Shown: positions 63,674-64,000 of the stretch, one piece after another
Layout: each line of letters opens with the position of its first letter
Numbering within the stretch: position 1 is the first letter of the stretch
Assembly (NCBI RefSeq): GCF_011046555.1
Contig: NZ_CP049246.1
Coordinates: forward strand, 2,418,001 to 2,482,000
Direction of reading: 5' to 3'
DNA length: 64,000 nt
From: Sphingobacterium lactis
GTDB taxonomy: Bacteria > Bacteroidota > Bacteroidia > Sphingobacteriales > Sphingobacteriaceae
The notes under the pieces: model-generated
The model's database searches: none
Told to the model about the DNA's origin: nothing
Seen by the model: only the letters and a program-made list of their open reading frames with translations
Made by a program: the position numbers and the translations under genes

Positions 63674-64000
63674 ATGAGATATATACTTCTTCTAATGTTT
63701 ATTGTGGGGGGATTTGTCGAGAGTACCGCACAATTATCACAGCGTCAATACTTATCTGGGAAGGGAAAGGATGATGGTGTATTATGGGATTTTATGGTTA
63801 GCGAAGGAATGCAGGCTGGCCAATGGACCAAAATCCCTGTTCCTTCGAATTGGGAACTTCAAGGGTTTGGCAAATATAATTATGGATTTAATAAAGAAGC
63901 CAATAAGGGTAAGGAAGTTGGAAATTACAAATACAATTTTGTTGTTGATGAATCTTGGGAAGGAAAATTAGTAAACATCGTTTTTGAAGGTTCCATGACT
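63674..64000 (+). CDS. Glycoside hydrolase family 2-type enzyme, 3'-truncated by the window edge
   Basis: The frame from ATG 63674 runs open to the window end (109 codons): signal peptide (MRYILLLMFIVGGFVESTAQ) and the start of a GH2 sugar-binding domain (QWTKIPVPSNWELQGFGKYNYG, given in part) with the usual VPSNWE motif and a YKYNFVVDESW strand. GH2 enzymes are beta-galactosidases, beta-glucuronidases and the like; the catalytic part lies outside the window. Same operon, 16 bp after the previous gene. Confidence 0.85.
   Translation, partial: MRYILLLMFIVGGFVESTAQLSQRQYLSGKGKDDGVLWDFMVSEGMQAGQWTKIPVPSNWELQGFGKYNYGFNKEANKGKEVGNYKYNFVVDESWEGKLVNIVFEGSMT

Noticed and set aside
63702..63971. 89-codon plus-strand frame at the right edge
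   Set aside because: It lies out of phase within the GH2 reading frame starting at 63674, which has a signal peptide and GH2 motif.

Overview
The window looks like chromosome of a Bacteroidota bacterium, most likely Sphingobacteriaceae (Sphingobacterium or Pedobacter type). The signs are low GC with AT-rich spacers, SusC/SusD-type TonB receptors, DUF4249 and outer-membrane barrel families, many lipoproteins, and promoters that fit the Bacteroidota pattern (TTTG, about 19 bp, TAnnTTTG). No tRNA, rRNA or CRISPR array was recognised.

Layout. 1-4.8 kb: end of a ChbG/HpnK-type deacetylase, an orphan membrane protein, an AlkD-like DNA repair protein, and a pirin with a possible HxlR-type operator. 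4.9-9.0 kb: a four-gene DevBCA-like ABC export operon with its own TolC. 9.2-16.5 kb: an acyltransferase-like membrane protein, a double NTF2 protein, two AraC regulators, an AIM24 protein and an outer-membrane barrel receptor. 17-28.5 kb: MprF, dipeptidyl peptidase IV, a TonB receptor/DUF4249 pair flanked by two small barrel genes, and an ABC-F ATPase. 28.7-35.6 kb: an OmpA lipoprotein, a run of very small envelope or stress-like genes (one only 32 codons) ending in a DUF4142 protein, an SMP-30 lactonase and a sulfatase.

35.6-43.6 kb: an envelope redox and metal-uptake locus. One operon encodes a secreted ankyrin protein, a DUF2271 protein with a possible FMN-attachment motif, a PepSY-flavodoxin-ferredoxin reductase fusion and ApbE (the FMN transferase). 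A siderophore-type TonB receptor is divergent from it. The shared spacer holds two similar palindromes, one at each promoter, and two 19-bp direct repeats just upstream of the receptor promoter.

44-64 kb: a pectin-type polysaccharide utilisation locus (DUF3826, SusC, SusD, SusE-like, two tandem PL1 pectate lyases, a DUF6298-type protein, a GH140 apiosidase-like enzyme, GH43, an Asp-box propeller and the start of a GH2). A strong terminator, a palindromic element carrying an 11-bp tandem repeat, and a complete 1560-bp IS3-family insertion split it in two. The insertion has CAC target duplications, 25-bp terminal repeats, an A6G frameshift site and a hairpin that hides the orfB start. The enzyme set suggests a homogalacturonan backbone with apiose-bearing side chains (rhamnogalacturonan II or apiogalacturonan). 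No sensor or regulator for this locus lies in the window.
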